Of a DNA stretch of 64,000 nucleotides, positions 36,384 to 45,517 are shown one piece after another; the first letter of the stretch is position 1; the number at the start of each line of letters is the position of its first letter. The translations under genes were made by a program, and so were the position numbers. The notes beneath the pieces are model-generated. The model made no database searches, was not told the DNA's origin, and saw nothing but the letters and a program-made list of their open reading frames with translations. Source of the DNA: Methanomethylovorans hollandica DSM 15978 (lineage in GTDB: Archaea; Halobacteriota; Methanosarcinia; Methanosarcinales; Methanosarcinaceae); assembly GCF_000328665.1 (NCBI RefSeq), contig NC_019977.1, forward strand, positions 1,054,001-1,118,000, written 5' to 3'.

Positions 36384-38231
36384 ATGGACAATCTCAAACC
36401 CCGGTTCACTGTACTTGTTGTAGATGATGAACCCGTAAACGTAGAACTTCTGGAAGCTTATTTACATTCAGAACATGACGTGATCACTGCTTTCAACGGG
36501 TTTGAAGCAATCGACAATGCGCATAATAAAAAACCTGATCTGATACTTCTTGATATAATGATGCCTGATATCAATGGATTTGAAGTATGCAAGATACTCA
36601 AAAGTTCTAAAGATACTGCTCACATTCCAATCATAATGGTCACTGCACTCTCCAACCGTGACGAGCGTGCACGTGCAATAGAAGTCGGTACAGATGACTT
36701 CTTGTCAAAGCCAGTTGATAGGCTGACCCTAAAGACCCGGGTCAACTCACTATTGCGACTTAAATCACTTCAGGACGAGATCCTCAGAGAAAGAGACCAG
36801 GCACAGAACTATCTGGATGTTGCAGGTGTGATGTTCCTTGTGCTGGACAATGAAAAGCATGTAAAGCTTATTAATAAGAAAGGGTGCCAAATAATCGGGT
36901 ATACTGAAGAAGAGGTCATTGGAAAGAACTGGGTAAATCATTTCATACCGGCATACTTAAGGGATGAGGTCGATAAACTCCATTCTGATCTCATTACATC
37001 TTCTGTTTCCGGTAATAATCTTGTAGAGAACTCATGTCTCACGAGTATGGGAACAGAGAGGATCATCAGATGGAACAATGTGGCTCTCAGGGATACTGAT
37101 GGTAATGTTATCGGTACGCTCAGTTCCGGTGAGGACATCACTGAAGCAAAGAAAGCAGAGTTACTTATAAACATCCAGAAGATAGCAATGGATGCAGCCA
37201 CAGATGGTCTGTCTATCCTCAATGAAAGGTCAGAGATGGTCTATATCAATGAAGCACATGCAAGAATGTACGGATATGATTCTCCTTCTGAACTTCTGGG
37301 TAAAACATGGGATATACTGTACGATCCTGTTGACCTTGAGATATTTAAAACACGATACATGCCGGAATTGTTGCAAAAGGGCAAGTGGACAGGAGAGAAC
37401 AGAGGAAGGAAAAAGGATGGTACATTCTTCTTCCAGGAAGTATCCCTTACAGGCCTTGACAATGGGAGAAATGTGTGCATAGTACGGGACATAACATCCC
37501 GTAAGGAAGCAGAGAACAGATTGCAGGAATATGCACGCAATCTTAAGCGTTCTAATGAACTGAAGGACCTTTTTATTGATATCATGAGCCATGATATCCT
37601 CAATCCGGCAGGTGTGGCCAGGGGTTTTACAGAGATACTTCAATGTATAGAAACAGATAAAGCTAAACTTCACAAACTTAGTATCGTTGAGAAGAGCATT
37701 TCCAAGATACTGGATACTATAACCAGCGCTGCAAACCTCGCAAGGCTTGAAAGTGTTGAAGAGGTCGAATTCATAGAACTTGACCTCAATTCAATGATCC
37801 TTGAAGCTATTGATGCTTATAAATATGAAATACTCGCATCTGGATTACAAATAGAATATCAGGAAAGTGGCCCTTATTACGCACGGGCCAATCCCATGAT
37901 AAGTGGTGTGATAACAAATCTCCTTTCTAATGCCTTGAAATACGGTTCCAAAGGCGGCAAGATCCTAATAAGGGTCGAAGATTTCAATAAAGAATGGAAA
38001 GTGATACTCACTGACTTTGGAGATGGGATATCAGACACTGATAAAAATTCTGTGTTCCAGCGATTCAAGAGGCTAAACGTAGGTGACATTCAGGGACATG
38101 GGCTTGGGCTTGCTATTGTGAAGAGAACTGTAGATCTGCATGGAGGCAGGGTTGGTGTAGAGGACAACCCTGATGCTACAGGTACTCAGTTCTGGTTCAC
38201 AGTTAAGAAAAGTCTGGCAGACCCTGTTTAA
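36384..38231 (+). CDS. Receiver-PAS-PAS histidine kinase
   Basis: A soluble signal protein of about 615 residues. An N-terminal response-regulator receiver (about 9-125; acceptor Asp in LLDIMMPD, Lys in LSKPVD) is followed by two PAS domains (about 140-260 and 265-385), a HisKA-like dimerisation helix with the phospho-His in MSHDILNP (about 402), and an HATPase_c domain (NLLSNALKYG, DFGDGISD, GHGLGLAIVK). No transmembrane segment is seen. The ATG at 36384 has GGATGA upstream; the TTG at 36372 is less likely. It lies beside the glycogen locus, convergent with its leftward operon, so regulation of carbohydrate storage is possible but unproven. Confidence 0.9.
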   Translation: MDNLKPRFTVLVVDDEPVNVELLEAYLHSEHDVITAFNGFEAIDNAHNKKPDLILLDIMMPDINGFEVCKILKSSKDTAHIPIIMVTALSNRDERARAIEVGTDDFLSKPVDRLTLKTRVNSLLRLKSLQDEILRERDQAQNYLDVAGVMFLVLDNEKHVKLINKKGCQIIGYTEEEVIGKNWVNHFIPAYLRDEVDKLHSDLITSSVSGNNLVENSCLTSMGTERIIRWNNVALRDTDGNVIGTLSSGEDITEAKKAELLINIQKIAMDAATDGLSILNERSEMVYINEAHARMYGYDSPSELLGKTWDILYDPVDLEIFKTRYMPELLQKGKWTGENRGRKKDGTFFFQEVSLTGLDNGRNVCIVRDITSRKEAENRLQEYARNLKRSNELKDLFIDIMSHDILNPAGVARGFTEILQCIETDKAKLHKLSIVEKSISKILDTITSAANLARLESVEEVEFIELDLNSMILEAIDAYKYEILASGLQIEYQESGPYYARANPMISGVITNLLSNALKYGSKGGKILIRVEDFNKEWKVILTDFGDGISDTDKNSVFQRFKRLNVGDIQGHGLGLAIVKRTVDLHGGRVGVEDNPDATGTQFWFTVKKSLADPV

Positions 38232-38233
38232 GA

Positions 38234-40246
38234 TCATCTCCTCATTTTTTTAAGTAGCACATCCTCAGAATATGCACGCAGGATCTCGGCCACGCTCCAG
38301 GCCTGAGCCACACATCCACCGGGCAGATGGGGCTCATCACCATCGCATATCTCTGAGATACTACCAATGCCCGCTTCTGCCAGATGGGGTATGAAACCGT
38401 CCAGCAGTTCTTTAGCATACATCCTGCTCCTTAAGGAGTGTCCTCTTGTTCTGCAGTAGGCTGACACAAAAGGTCCCATGAGCCAGGGCCATACGGTCCC
38501 ATTATGATAGGCCATATCTCTCTGAAGCAGGCCACCTTCATATTTCCCAACATAGGCAGTTTCATAGGGAGCCAGTGTCCTTAAGCCTCTGGAAGTCAGC
38601 AAATGCTGCTGCACTTTTCTTACAATGCTCTTTTCCTTTCCAGCATCGAGCATGCAATGGGGCAGTGATACTGCTAATATCTGATTAGGTCTTAATGCAC
38701 TATCTTTATATTCAATTCCTTGTGGATCGTAACCAATATAATCATAAAGACATCCCTGTTCTTCATTCCAGAAGGCTGGTTCAAAATTCTCACTTACTTT
38801 TTCCGCCATTTCTGCAAGATCAGTATCATCTTTGCCAAGCCGTGCAGCCACCTTTGAGGCAATGACCAGTGCATTGTACCACAATGCATTGATCTCGCAT
38901 GCTTTGCCTTTACGCGGCGTGATCTCAACATCATCGACTTTTGCATCCATCCATGTCAGTTGACCATCATGGCAAAGCAGATGATCGGTATCAGTTTTTA
39001 TACCGAACTTCGTTCCTCTGGAATAGTAGCGAATGAGGTCTTCCACCGTATTCCACATCTTTGCCACGGTTTGTATGTCATTGGTATACTCCAGATATTT
39101 CCATAATGCATTGATGAACCACAGAGAAGCATCCACAGTGTTATATGCATAGCTATCGGTACTGCGGTCAGGGAATTTGTTAGGTATAAGCCCTTCCCTG
39201 CAATTCTTTGCAAAAGTGGAGAGTATACTTGCAGCTATATCATATCTGCCTGTTACAAGTGTAAGGCCGGGCAATGAGATCATAGTATCTCTTCCCCAGT
39301 CTGCAAACCATGGATAGCCTGCTATTATCGAATGCTTTCCAGTTGAATGGCGCATGACAACGAACTTGTCGGCAGCTAATGTAAGTTTAAGAGGGAGCAC
39401 TTCTGTGAAACCCGGTTTCTGGCAGATCATTGCAATGCGTTTCTTTTCAGTTTCATACGCCTTGCGTACGGAAGATAAAGAGATGTCATTAATCTTTTCA
39501 GCAGATGCGACTATAAAGATCTCATTGTTTCCCTGAGCCAGTTCCACTTCAAAGTAGCCTGGATGGAAACAGTCCTCACGGAAATCATAACCTCTTTTCA
39601 TTTCAAGAGGATATTCAAAGTTGTAGTACCAGTCAACATAAGGAATGTAAGCAGCATTCGAGGTAAGATGCAGTTCTATCTTGCTGCCTTCTGGAGTATA
39701 GGTCTTCAGCGATGTGCCATGTCGTAATGTGCTCTGCGATATTCCGTCATGCCTTTGTGTCAATCCATGAAAATCCCTCATGTTCACAAGGGGATGAATG
39801 CGCATTGTACAGCTTGCTTTTTCGGGAGGCACATGAATGTTATACCCGAAGAATGCCTTGTTCTTTCCATGTTCCATGAACAATGTCTTATTTATCTGTA
39901 TACCATCCACATCGTATTCCCATGATGGTACAGGTTTCTCAGTGAATATCTTGATATATTTGAAGCCCTGCGGATGGACAGCATCAGAGTATCTATGGCA
40001 GGCAAGTTCTTGTGCAACGTTATTGATAAGTATCTCTTCATCAAGGGCTGACAAAAGCACCATCCTGTCGACCGGAGGCTCCATAGATGCTACTAATAAT
40101 CCGTGATATTTTCTGGTGTTCATAAAAGACAGAGTAGAAGAGGCATATCCTCCCAACCCGTTAGTCACCAGCCATTCTTTCTGGCATAATTCACTTCTAT
40201 TGTCCCTCCCGGCAGAGAATATGTTCTCTTCAGATCTTTGCATCAC
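38234..40246 (-). CDS. Archaeal glycogen debranching enzyme (amylo-alpha-1,6-glucosidase)
   Basis: A 670-residue debranching enzyme. The N-terminal domain (about 20-230) has the NGLGGYASSTLSF...KYHGLLV signature. The C-terminal (alpha/alpha)6 barrel (about 290-660) has PWFADWGRDTMISLPGL, SLWFINALWKY and the late YHNGTVWPWLMGP. It cuts alpha-1,6 branch points of glycogen. The GTG at 40246 and ATG at 40243 share one RBS (GGAGG). It overlaps the GH15 stop by 17 bases and is the last gene of the leftward glucan operon. Confidence 0.92.
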   Translation of the reverse strand: MMQRSEENIFSAGRDNRSELCQKEWLVTNGLGGYASSTLSFMNTRKYHGLLVASMEPPVDRMVLLSALDEEILINNVAQELACHRYSDAVHPQGFKYIKIFTEKPVPSWEYDVDGIQINKTLFMEHGKNKAFFGYNIHVPPEKASCTMRIHPLVNMRDFHGLTQRHDGISQSTLRHGTSLKTYTPEGSKIELHLTSNAAYIPYVDWYYNFEYPLEMKRGYDFREDCFHPGYFEVELAQGNNEIFIVASAEKINDISLSSVRKAYETEKKRIAMICQKPGFTEVLPLKLTLAADKFVVMRHSTGKHSIIAGYPWFADWGRDTMISLPGLTLVTGRYDIAASILSTFAKNCREGLIPNKFPDRSTDSYAYNTVDASLWFINALWKYLEYTNDIQTVAKMWNTVEDLIRYYSRGTKFGIKTDTDHLLCHDGQLTWMDAKVDDVEITPRKGKACEINALWYNALVIASKVAARLGKDDTDLAEMAEKVSENFEPAFWNEEQGCLYDYIGYDPQGIEYKDSALRPNQILAVSLPHCMLDAGKEKSIVRKVQQHLLTSRGLRTLAPYETAYVGKYEGGLLQRDMAYHNGTVWPWLMGPFVSAYCRTRGHSLRSRMYAKELLDGFIPHLAEAGIGSISEICDGDEPHLPGGCVAQAWSVAEILRAYSEDVLLKKMRR

Positions 40247-42200
40247 TTATTTCCTCCGAGAATCTTTCAAGAAGAAGTATGTTGTCTATCATCAGAGCAC
40301 AGCTCCAGCCCAGGGGTATGGCCCAGGCAGGATGGCCCTTATTTTTGTCCACCTGCTCAGGGAGCATACCTGTGCTGGTAGATCCTTTGAGTGCCCATTT
40401 GATATAGTTCACGGAATCATGTATAAGTTTTGAGATCTCGTTCTCAGTACCAGGTTCGCTGCGCAGTGAGTTTGCAAGGCTGAGCATTGCCTTGGATAAC
40501 CACAATGTGGTAACTATCCATGGATTGCCTTCAATGTACCTGTCGTTCTCATATCTTTTTATGCCATGATGCCCGTTAACATGCACACTAAGCCTGCTTT
40601 CTATGATCCTGATCATTGAGAGGATCATTTCCCTTTCTTGTGGATCAGCAGGTGAAAGCATATTGAATGGTATAAAAGTACCGATCATACTCGCATCCGC
40701 CGTAGGATCCAATTTTCCATCTGCAAGGCATTTTGCGAAATGGCCTTCTTTAAGCCACATTTCTTCAATGGTCTTGTTCTTTACAAGCTCGGCTCTTTCA
40801 AGCCACCGAGATGCAAGACCTGGTTCACTGTAAGCTCGTGCTATGTGAGCAGCGTCTTTTAGGCCAGCATATGCCGCAGCGCATGTATAAGCGAATACCC
40901 CTTCATAAGTTTCCCATATATCCAAACAGGGTTCATGCAGCCCATTCAGTGTGCGCTTCATCAGGTACTCAGCACCTGTGAGGACAGTGGTCCAGATACT
41001 TTCCAGAAACTCGGCTCTTTGGATACCCTTTAAGGTAAGATAGTATGTGTACATGGCATGCAGTGTAGCCCCAGTCTCATCTATCTGGGTGGAATGGGAG
41101 AAGTTTCCCCATGAAGGACCCGTGTTACCATCAAGCCAGTATCTCTGGAACCAGGAGCCATCGGAAAGCTGTGTGCGTTTACACCAACGGAAGAACATGT
41201 CACAGTATTCGGGATACCCTGCATTGAGCAGGGCTATTGCTACTTCCGAAACATCCCTGTTCCAGCAGTACCCATAACCTCCGCACATCTCAAAATCATG
41301 GTCGAACTCAGGTGCAGCCACAAAAGAACCGTGTATAGGATCATTGAGCAGGTCAAGGGTGAGCAGAGAGCGGTTGAAAGCCTCCCTGATCTGTTGTTTT
41401 GTTTCGGGTATATCGTCCAGCACGGATAGTTTTACTATATTCTTTTTTGAAAGCCACCGTATCCGGTCCTCCTTGGAATCCTCAAGCATGTTATCCACGG
41501 GCTCCTGCATTAATTCCAACATCATCTTGTATAACATTGTCCTTTTCTGAGAAGCTCCTATGAACACGGTTATCTCCTTGTGTTGGCCAGCTTTAAGATT
41601 AAGGTCCCATCCGACGACCGTGTTCAGATAACCAATATCTTCCTTGTTGTTCTGCAGTCTGCCGTCTTCCATGTCATAACGTGCATTGGTCCACCATATG
41701 GTGTCCATTGCCTTGCCTACCTGCCATTCCTGGAAAGGCGGGTATGCCATTATACCGATATAGTTATTCTGCCAGTACTGCACAAGCAGCCGTGCATCAG
41801 TATCACAGAAAGCAGAGTTCTTCTTGTGCATCTCGCCTACACAGAGGTTGGAATAATAAAAGAATGTGCCATTGATATCCCTCTCAGTGCTGATGGTATA
41901 TTTACGCACCATCACAGATGCTTTTTGATGTGTGAAATCCCGGATAGTTACCTTTATACCAGTTCCGTGCACAAGCTCAGTAATGACTATATTAGTATCA
42001 TCAAGATAATGTTGTGTGGAGTACCATTCAATATTATTGGTCCACATCAGCTTGTTGTCCACCTGCAGGCAGGCAAGCGACTCTTCCACATGTTGGGCAT
42101 AGTCCCTGCGGGGGTAAAAAAACCCCAACAGTTCGCCTTTTTTGCCCATGGTGATAAGCACCTTGTCATTACCCAGTATCACATTAGGTTGCCTGATCAC
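40230..42200 (-). CDS. GH15 glucoamylase-like protein
   Basis: A 656-residue GH15 family enzyme. An N-terminal beta-sandwich (about 1-260) includes KGELLGFFYPRRDY, and an (alpha/alpha)6 barrel carries CGGYGYCWNRDVSE, the general acid Glu in QIDETG (about 370) and the general base Glu in LPEQVD (about 620). It releases glucose from the ends of alpha-glucans. No signal peptide is seen, so it acts inside the cell on stored glycogen. Its start overlaps the stop of the V4R gene by 4 bases (ATGA), and its end overlaps the debranching gene. Confidence 0.92.
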   Translation of the reverse strand: MIRQPNVILGNDKVLITMGKKGELLGFFYPRRDYAQHVEESLACLQVDNKLMWTNNIEWYSTQHYLDDTNIVITELVHGTGIKVTIRDFTHQKASVMVRKYTISTERDINGTFFYYSNLCVGEMHKKNSAFCDTDARLLVQYWQNNYIGIMAYPPFQEWQVGKAMDTIWWTNARYDMEDGRLQNNKEDIGYLNTVVGWDLNLKAGQHKEITVFIGASQKRTMLYKMMLELMQEPVDNMLEDSKEDRIRWLSKKNIVKLSVLDDIPETKQQIREAFNRSLLTLDLLNDPIHGSFVAAPEFDHDFEMCGGYGYCWNRDVSEVAIALLNAGYPEYCDMFFRWCKRTQLSDGSWFQRYWLDGNTGPSWGNFSHSTQIDETGATLHAMYTYYLTLKGIQRAEFLESIWTTVLTGAEYLMKRTLNGLHEPCLDIWETYEGVFAYTCAAAYAGLKDAAHIARAYSEPGLASRWLERAELVKNKTIEEMWLKEGHFAKCLADGKLDPTADASMIGTFIPFNMLSPADPQEREMILSMIRIIESRLSVHVNGHHGIKRYENDRYIEGNPWIVTTLWLSKAMLSLANSLRSEPGTENEISKLIHDSVNYIKWALKGSTSTGMLPEQVDKNKGHPAWAIPLGWSCALMIDNILLLERFSEEISDAKI

Positions 42201-43006
42201 TGGATCTCCTCTTTCATAATGTGTTCCAAGTTAACTCCTTCGGGTGCCGGTGATACCAGATGTTCGCATACTGCATGTCCCATGCTCTTGCAGCTAACTT
42301 CACGCACCTGGAAATTGTACCCCATCATTTCGGTCATGTAACCTGCAATGAACCCGCTCATGTACCCACATACGGGAAGGTCACTGTGACCATATGCATC
42401 TGCAATGAACGAATCCCTTACTCTGAACTTACCGCTGCAGGTATCTCTATCAAAATCCATTTCCAGTTTTCCCCAGCCGGATGCAAGGAATAGTTCTCTC
42501 AGTATGGCCATACAATTGTTCCTGTCTACCGGCATTATACCCTTTACATACTTTGCAGCACCTATGCCTCCTTTAAGGCCGCTTAGCAGAAGCAAACCGT
42601 CAGGCTGGATCACATTCTCTCTTATTATCCTTAGTATATCCAGAAAAGTCCTTGATCTTGTGATCACAGCTCTTTCCCCAAGGAAATTCAGGGGAAAATC
42701 CACTGTATGTATCATACGATTTCTGGATATACCGGATTCAATATCATTTACCCCTTCAATGCCCCGGAGCCTTTCATTGATGGTATCTATTTGTGGCTCT
42801 TCCTGAGTTTCGGTGAAGAGCACATACTTTCCCTGACCGTTCGGTTCTGTATTGTCGAGGTATGAAAACCTGATTTTCACTCCCATTTCAGTAAGCACTG
42901 AATTAATATTTGTTTCAGTCCCCATGTTGCTTTGATAAGTGATCCTGAGCCATACCACATGAGCCTTCTCGTCGCTCTTGGAAAACATGTATAGATCCCG
43001 TACCAT
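42197..43006 (-). CDS. V4R-domain protein with ACT-like N terminus
   Basis: A 269-residue protein. Residues about 15-95 look like an ACT-type regulatory fold (VVWLRITYQSNMGTETNINSVLTEMG). From about 110 to 262 there is a V4R (4-vinyl reductase) small-molecule domain, with ILRELFLASGWGKLE, FIADAYG, CGYMSGFIAGYM and three late Cys/His residues (CKSMGHAVCEH). V4R modules bind hydrocarbons or metals/ligands and often act as sensors. No DNA-binding domain is present. Embedding between GH57 and GH15, with an ATGA overlap to GH15, suggests it senses a metabolite and modulates glucan breakdown; this is inference. Confidence 0.78.
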   Translation of the reverse strand: MVRDLYMFSKSDEKAHVVWLRITYQSNMGTETNINSVLTEMGVKIRFSYLDNTEPNGQGKYVLFTETQEEPQIDTINERLRGIEGVNDIESGISRNRMIHTVDFPLNFLGERAVITRSRTFLDILRIIRENVIQPDGLLLLSGLKGGIGAAKYVKGIMPVDRNNCMAILRELFLASGWGKLEMDFDRDTCSGKFRVRDSFIADAYGHSDLPVCGYMSGFIAGYMTEMMGYNFQVREVSCKSMGHAVCEHLVSPAPEGVNLEHIMKEEIQ

Positions 43007-43027
43007 AAGTAAACCCCGTTTCTCCCA

Positions 43028-44239
43028 TTATTTATGGGCTTCAGCATCCATAGCGTTTAATTTCCTGAAGACCATGGATTTAAAGTCCATGAGAATTGCC
43101 ATATAATTAATAGCAGCATCAAATGGCGATGAGTGAATGCTAAAATATGAATGCACATCACCGTCACTAAGATTTTTGGTGCACATGTAATAGAAATGGT
43201 CTGAAGTGAGCAGATGCTTCCAGATATTGATGATCTCCGGGTCTTTGGTTCTGCGTACATATGGCCCCAGCATCTTGACATCTTCAAAACATCTTCTTTG
43301 CATATCGTTACCCAGCCATGCGCTGGTATCACGCTCACTATCAGCCCAAGAGATCGTGGAAAAATCTCCGACGTCTATATCTGCTACAGGGTCGTACCTG
43401 CTGATCACTTCAGAAGGAGTATGGAAAGCCAACTTCCTGTCTAAAACCTCTCCGGGCAATGCTTTCAGGAAATTGAAAATGCCCGTTTCTTCCCATTGAT
43501 GCTCTCCAAAAGTTTCATAATCCATAAAAATGTTTAAAGTATCTCCCGGTGTAAGGGAAGCCCAACTGGCCCATTTGTCCGCTGTAAGCGGATATTCCGG
43601 CCACCATCTCGCGGTGAACCTGTAGCCTATGTCATCGCTCAGTTTATAATTACGCAGCAATACCTTGATATTCGAGTCCTTTGCCTGATATACATAGTTA
43701 GGTGACCTGTTGCCTAGCAGATGTTCGGTACCTTCGGAAAGTATTGCTTTATATCCCATATCTTTGACAGTGGCTGCAAGACTATTATTATAAATCAGCT
43801 CCGTATTACGGAACACCTGAGGTTCCACTCCTATGAGAGCCTTCATATTTTCCCGGTGCTCACGTATCTGTTCCCTAAACTCTTCTCTGTCATCGAACAA
43901 ACCTGCCAGAGAGTGATAGTTTGTCTCTTCCAGGAATTCCACACATCCTGTCTCTGCCATCTGTCTGAAGGTTTCCAGCACTTCTTTACCCCATTTTTCA
44001 CACTGGCTGAGCAATGTACCCGTGACCGAGAAACTTATCTTGAACTTTCCATCATATTCATCTACAAGATCAAGCATTGTCCTGTTGGCTGGAAGGTAGC
44101 ATTTGCTTGAGATCTTCTCAAATATCTCCCTGTTAGTCTTGTTATCGAAATATCTCTCAAAACCCGTGTGTTCATCCGGCCAGAACCATTTTAGCCTATA
44201 TGGTTGATGGACTTCAAAATAAAAGCAGATCGATTTCAT
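43028..44239 (-). CDS. GH57 alpha-amylase-family enzyme, full motif set
   Basis: A GH57 protein of about 403 residues. Motif I is HQPYRL (11-16). The catalytic nucleophile is E147 in FRNTELIYN and the acid/base D240 in FMDYETFGEHQW. The family includes alpha-amylases, 4-alpha-glucanotransferases and branching enzymes; length and the DYETFGEH motif fit the short methanogen alpha-amylase group. The start at 44239 has GGAGGGAAGTGT upstream and overlaps the stop of the neighbouring GH57 gene (ATGA). It is cytoplasmic, in the leftward glucan operon. Confidence 0.9.
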   Translation of the reverse strand: MKSICFYFEVHQPYRLKWFWPDEHTGFERYFDNKTNREIFEKISSKCYLPANRTMLDLVDEYDGKFKISFSVTGTLLSQCEKWGKEVLETFRQMAETGCVEFLEETNYHSLAGLFDDREEFREQIREHRENMKALIGVEPQVFRNTELIYNNSLAATVKDMGYKAILSEGTEHLLGNRSPNYVYQAKDSNIKVLLRNYKLSDDIGYRFTARWWPEYPLTADKWASWASLTPGDTLNIFMDYETFGEHQWEETGIFNFLKALPGEVLDRKLAFHTPSEVISRYDPVADIDVGDFSTISWADSERDTSAWLGNDMQRRCFEDVKMLGPYVRRTKDPEIINIWKHLLTSDHFYYMCTKNLSDGDVHSYFSIHSSPFDAAINYMAILMDFKSMVFRKLNAMDAEAHK

Positions 44240-45366
44240 ACACTTCCCTCCCATACAGCCCTTCTGAAATCAGATAATATAGATAGATTGTTCACAGATC
44301 TCTCATATCCGGTAATATTGGCTGTGTTCATATCCAGAAAAATATCACTTTGCTGGAGATATCCAAAAATATGTTTCAAATGTGCATTATCTAAAGCTTT
44401 GGCACGTTCTTTTAGTTCTTGCGCTATGATCTCAAGTTCCTTCAGGTAGAAATGTTGTGCATGATTCCCAAGCATGCCATCCATTCCGTAACGAGCTGCA
44501 GACTCGGTTTTCAGCGTGTTCAGCTTTACTTTGTCAAACCTTTTTACGGCATCTTCGGGTTTGATCATACTGATACCTTTTTCTTCCAGGCTTAGCGGCA
44601 GATCTGTCAGGAATTGGAACATTCCTCCTGCTTTGCTTTCGTTCCAGGGAATGGTACCATAGTCCAGGTAGAGGGTAACAACATCACCTTCAATGTGCTC
44701 TACCCATGAAGCGAACTTATCGGCTATCAGTGGAGATCCATCCCATGACCTGTCAGAGAAGCGCCTGCTGACATCTTCGCTAAGGTCTATATGCCTCAGA
44801 AGCGTGGGAATGTCATCAGAATATACGTTATTAGGCACATCTTCGCGGAGCAGATTTTTGGCTCCTTCTGCGATCATGCATTTCAAACCCAGCTTTTTGA
44901 GCAACCCTCCAATGTTTCCTGATATCAGCAACTCCGGGTTTACAAAAGTTGAGGGCACGATGCCAAACAGCTCCGATATCTTTTCCATGTGCATCCATAC
45001 CTGCTCCTTAAAATCTGTGAGGTCAGGATAAAGAGCACTCAATGAATGATAATATGTGGATGCCGCAAATGCTACATTTCCGGTGTCGGCCAAATCTCTG
45101 AACGAATCCAGTACTCCCGGATCCCAGGAACACTGGTCCAAAAATGTCCCTGAAAGGTTCAGGGTGTAGGCAGCTCCATTGTCAATAGATCTTTCCAGTA
45201 CCCTGTTAGTTCTGCCAATGTCGGCTGCCATACGCTGAAAATCAGTGAAGACCCGTTCCTGGTCAAAATAAGTAGTTATCTCAGGCCTACGATAACCTTC
45301 AGCAGACCAGTACCATTTCAAATGATAAGGCAGATGCAAGTCCACGCACACACAAACCGATTCCAT
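44236..45366 (-). CDS. GH57 paralogue with altered conserved motifs
   Basis: A 376-residue GH57 protein, first gene of the leftward operon. It aligns in order with the next gene but motif I is HLPYHL instead of HQPYRL, the nucleophile E145 is kept (FVNPELLISG), D235 is kept (LYLDY), and the following ETFGEHQW is replaced by GTIPWNES. It may therefore have changed specificity (branching or transferase) or be a regulatory, weakly active subunit of the neighbouring enzyme. The upstream RBS is GAGGGGG at a somewhat long distance. The short divergent region 45367-45517 serves both glucan operons. Confidence 0.85.
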   Translation of the reverse strand: MESVCVCVDLHLPYHLKWYWSAEGYRRPEITTYFDQERVFTDFQRMAADIGRTNRVLERSIDNGAAYTLNLSGTFLDQCSWDPGVLDSFRDLADTGNVAFAASTYYHSLSALYPDLTDFKEQVWMHMEKISELFGIVPSTFVNPELLISGNIGGLLKKLGLKCMIAEGAKNLLREDVPNNVYSDDIPTLLRHIDLSEDVSRRFSDRSWDGSPLIADKFASWVEHIEGDVVTLYLDYGTIPWNESKAGGMFQFLTDLPLSLEEKGISMIKPEDAVKRFDKVKLNTLKTESAARYGMDGMLGNHAQHFYLKELEIIAQELKERAKALDNAHLKHIFGYLQQSDIFLDMNTANITGYERSVNNLSILSDFRRAVWEGSV

Positions 45367-45517
45367 GGTTAGATATACCCCCTCTCTTTACTTTAATCTA
45401 TTGTAATTTTATAGCTTAAAACAACACTTTATATTTGAATCAGGCAAATATGTAACGATATTGTTTTATTGTTGTATACCAATAAAACTTTTGTATAATT
45501 TTCCAGTGGGGTCAATC

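Noticed and set aside
41580-42341. 253-residue plus-strand frame across the GH15 and V4R genes
   Set aside because: Antisense to two well-supported genes; no recognisable motif.
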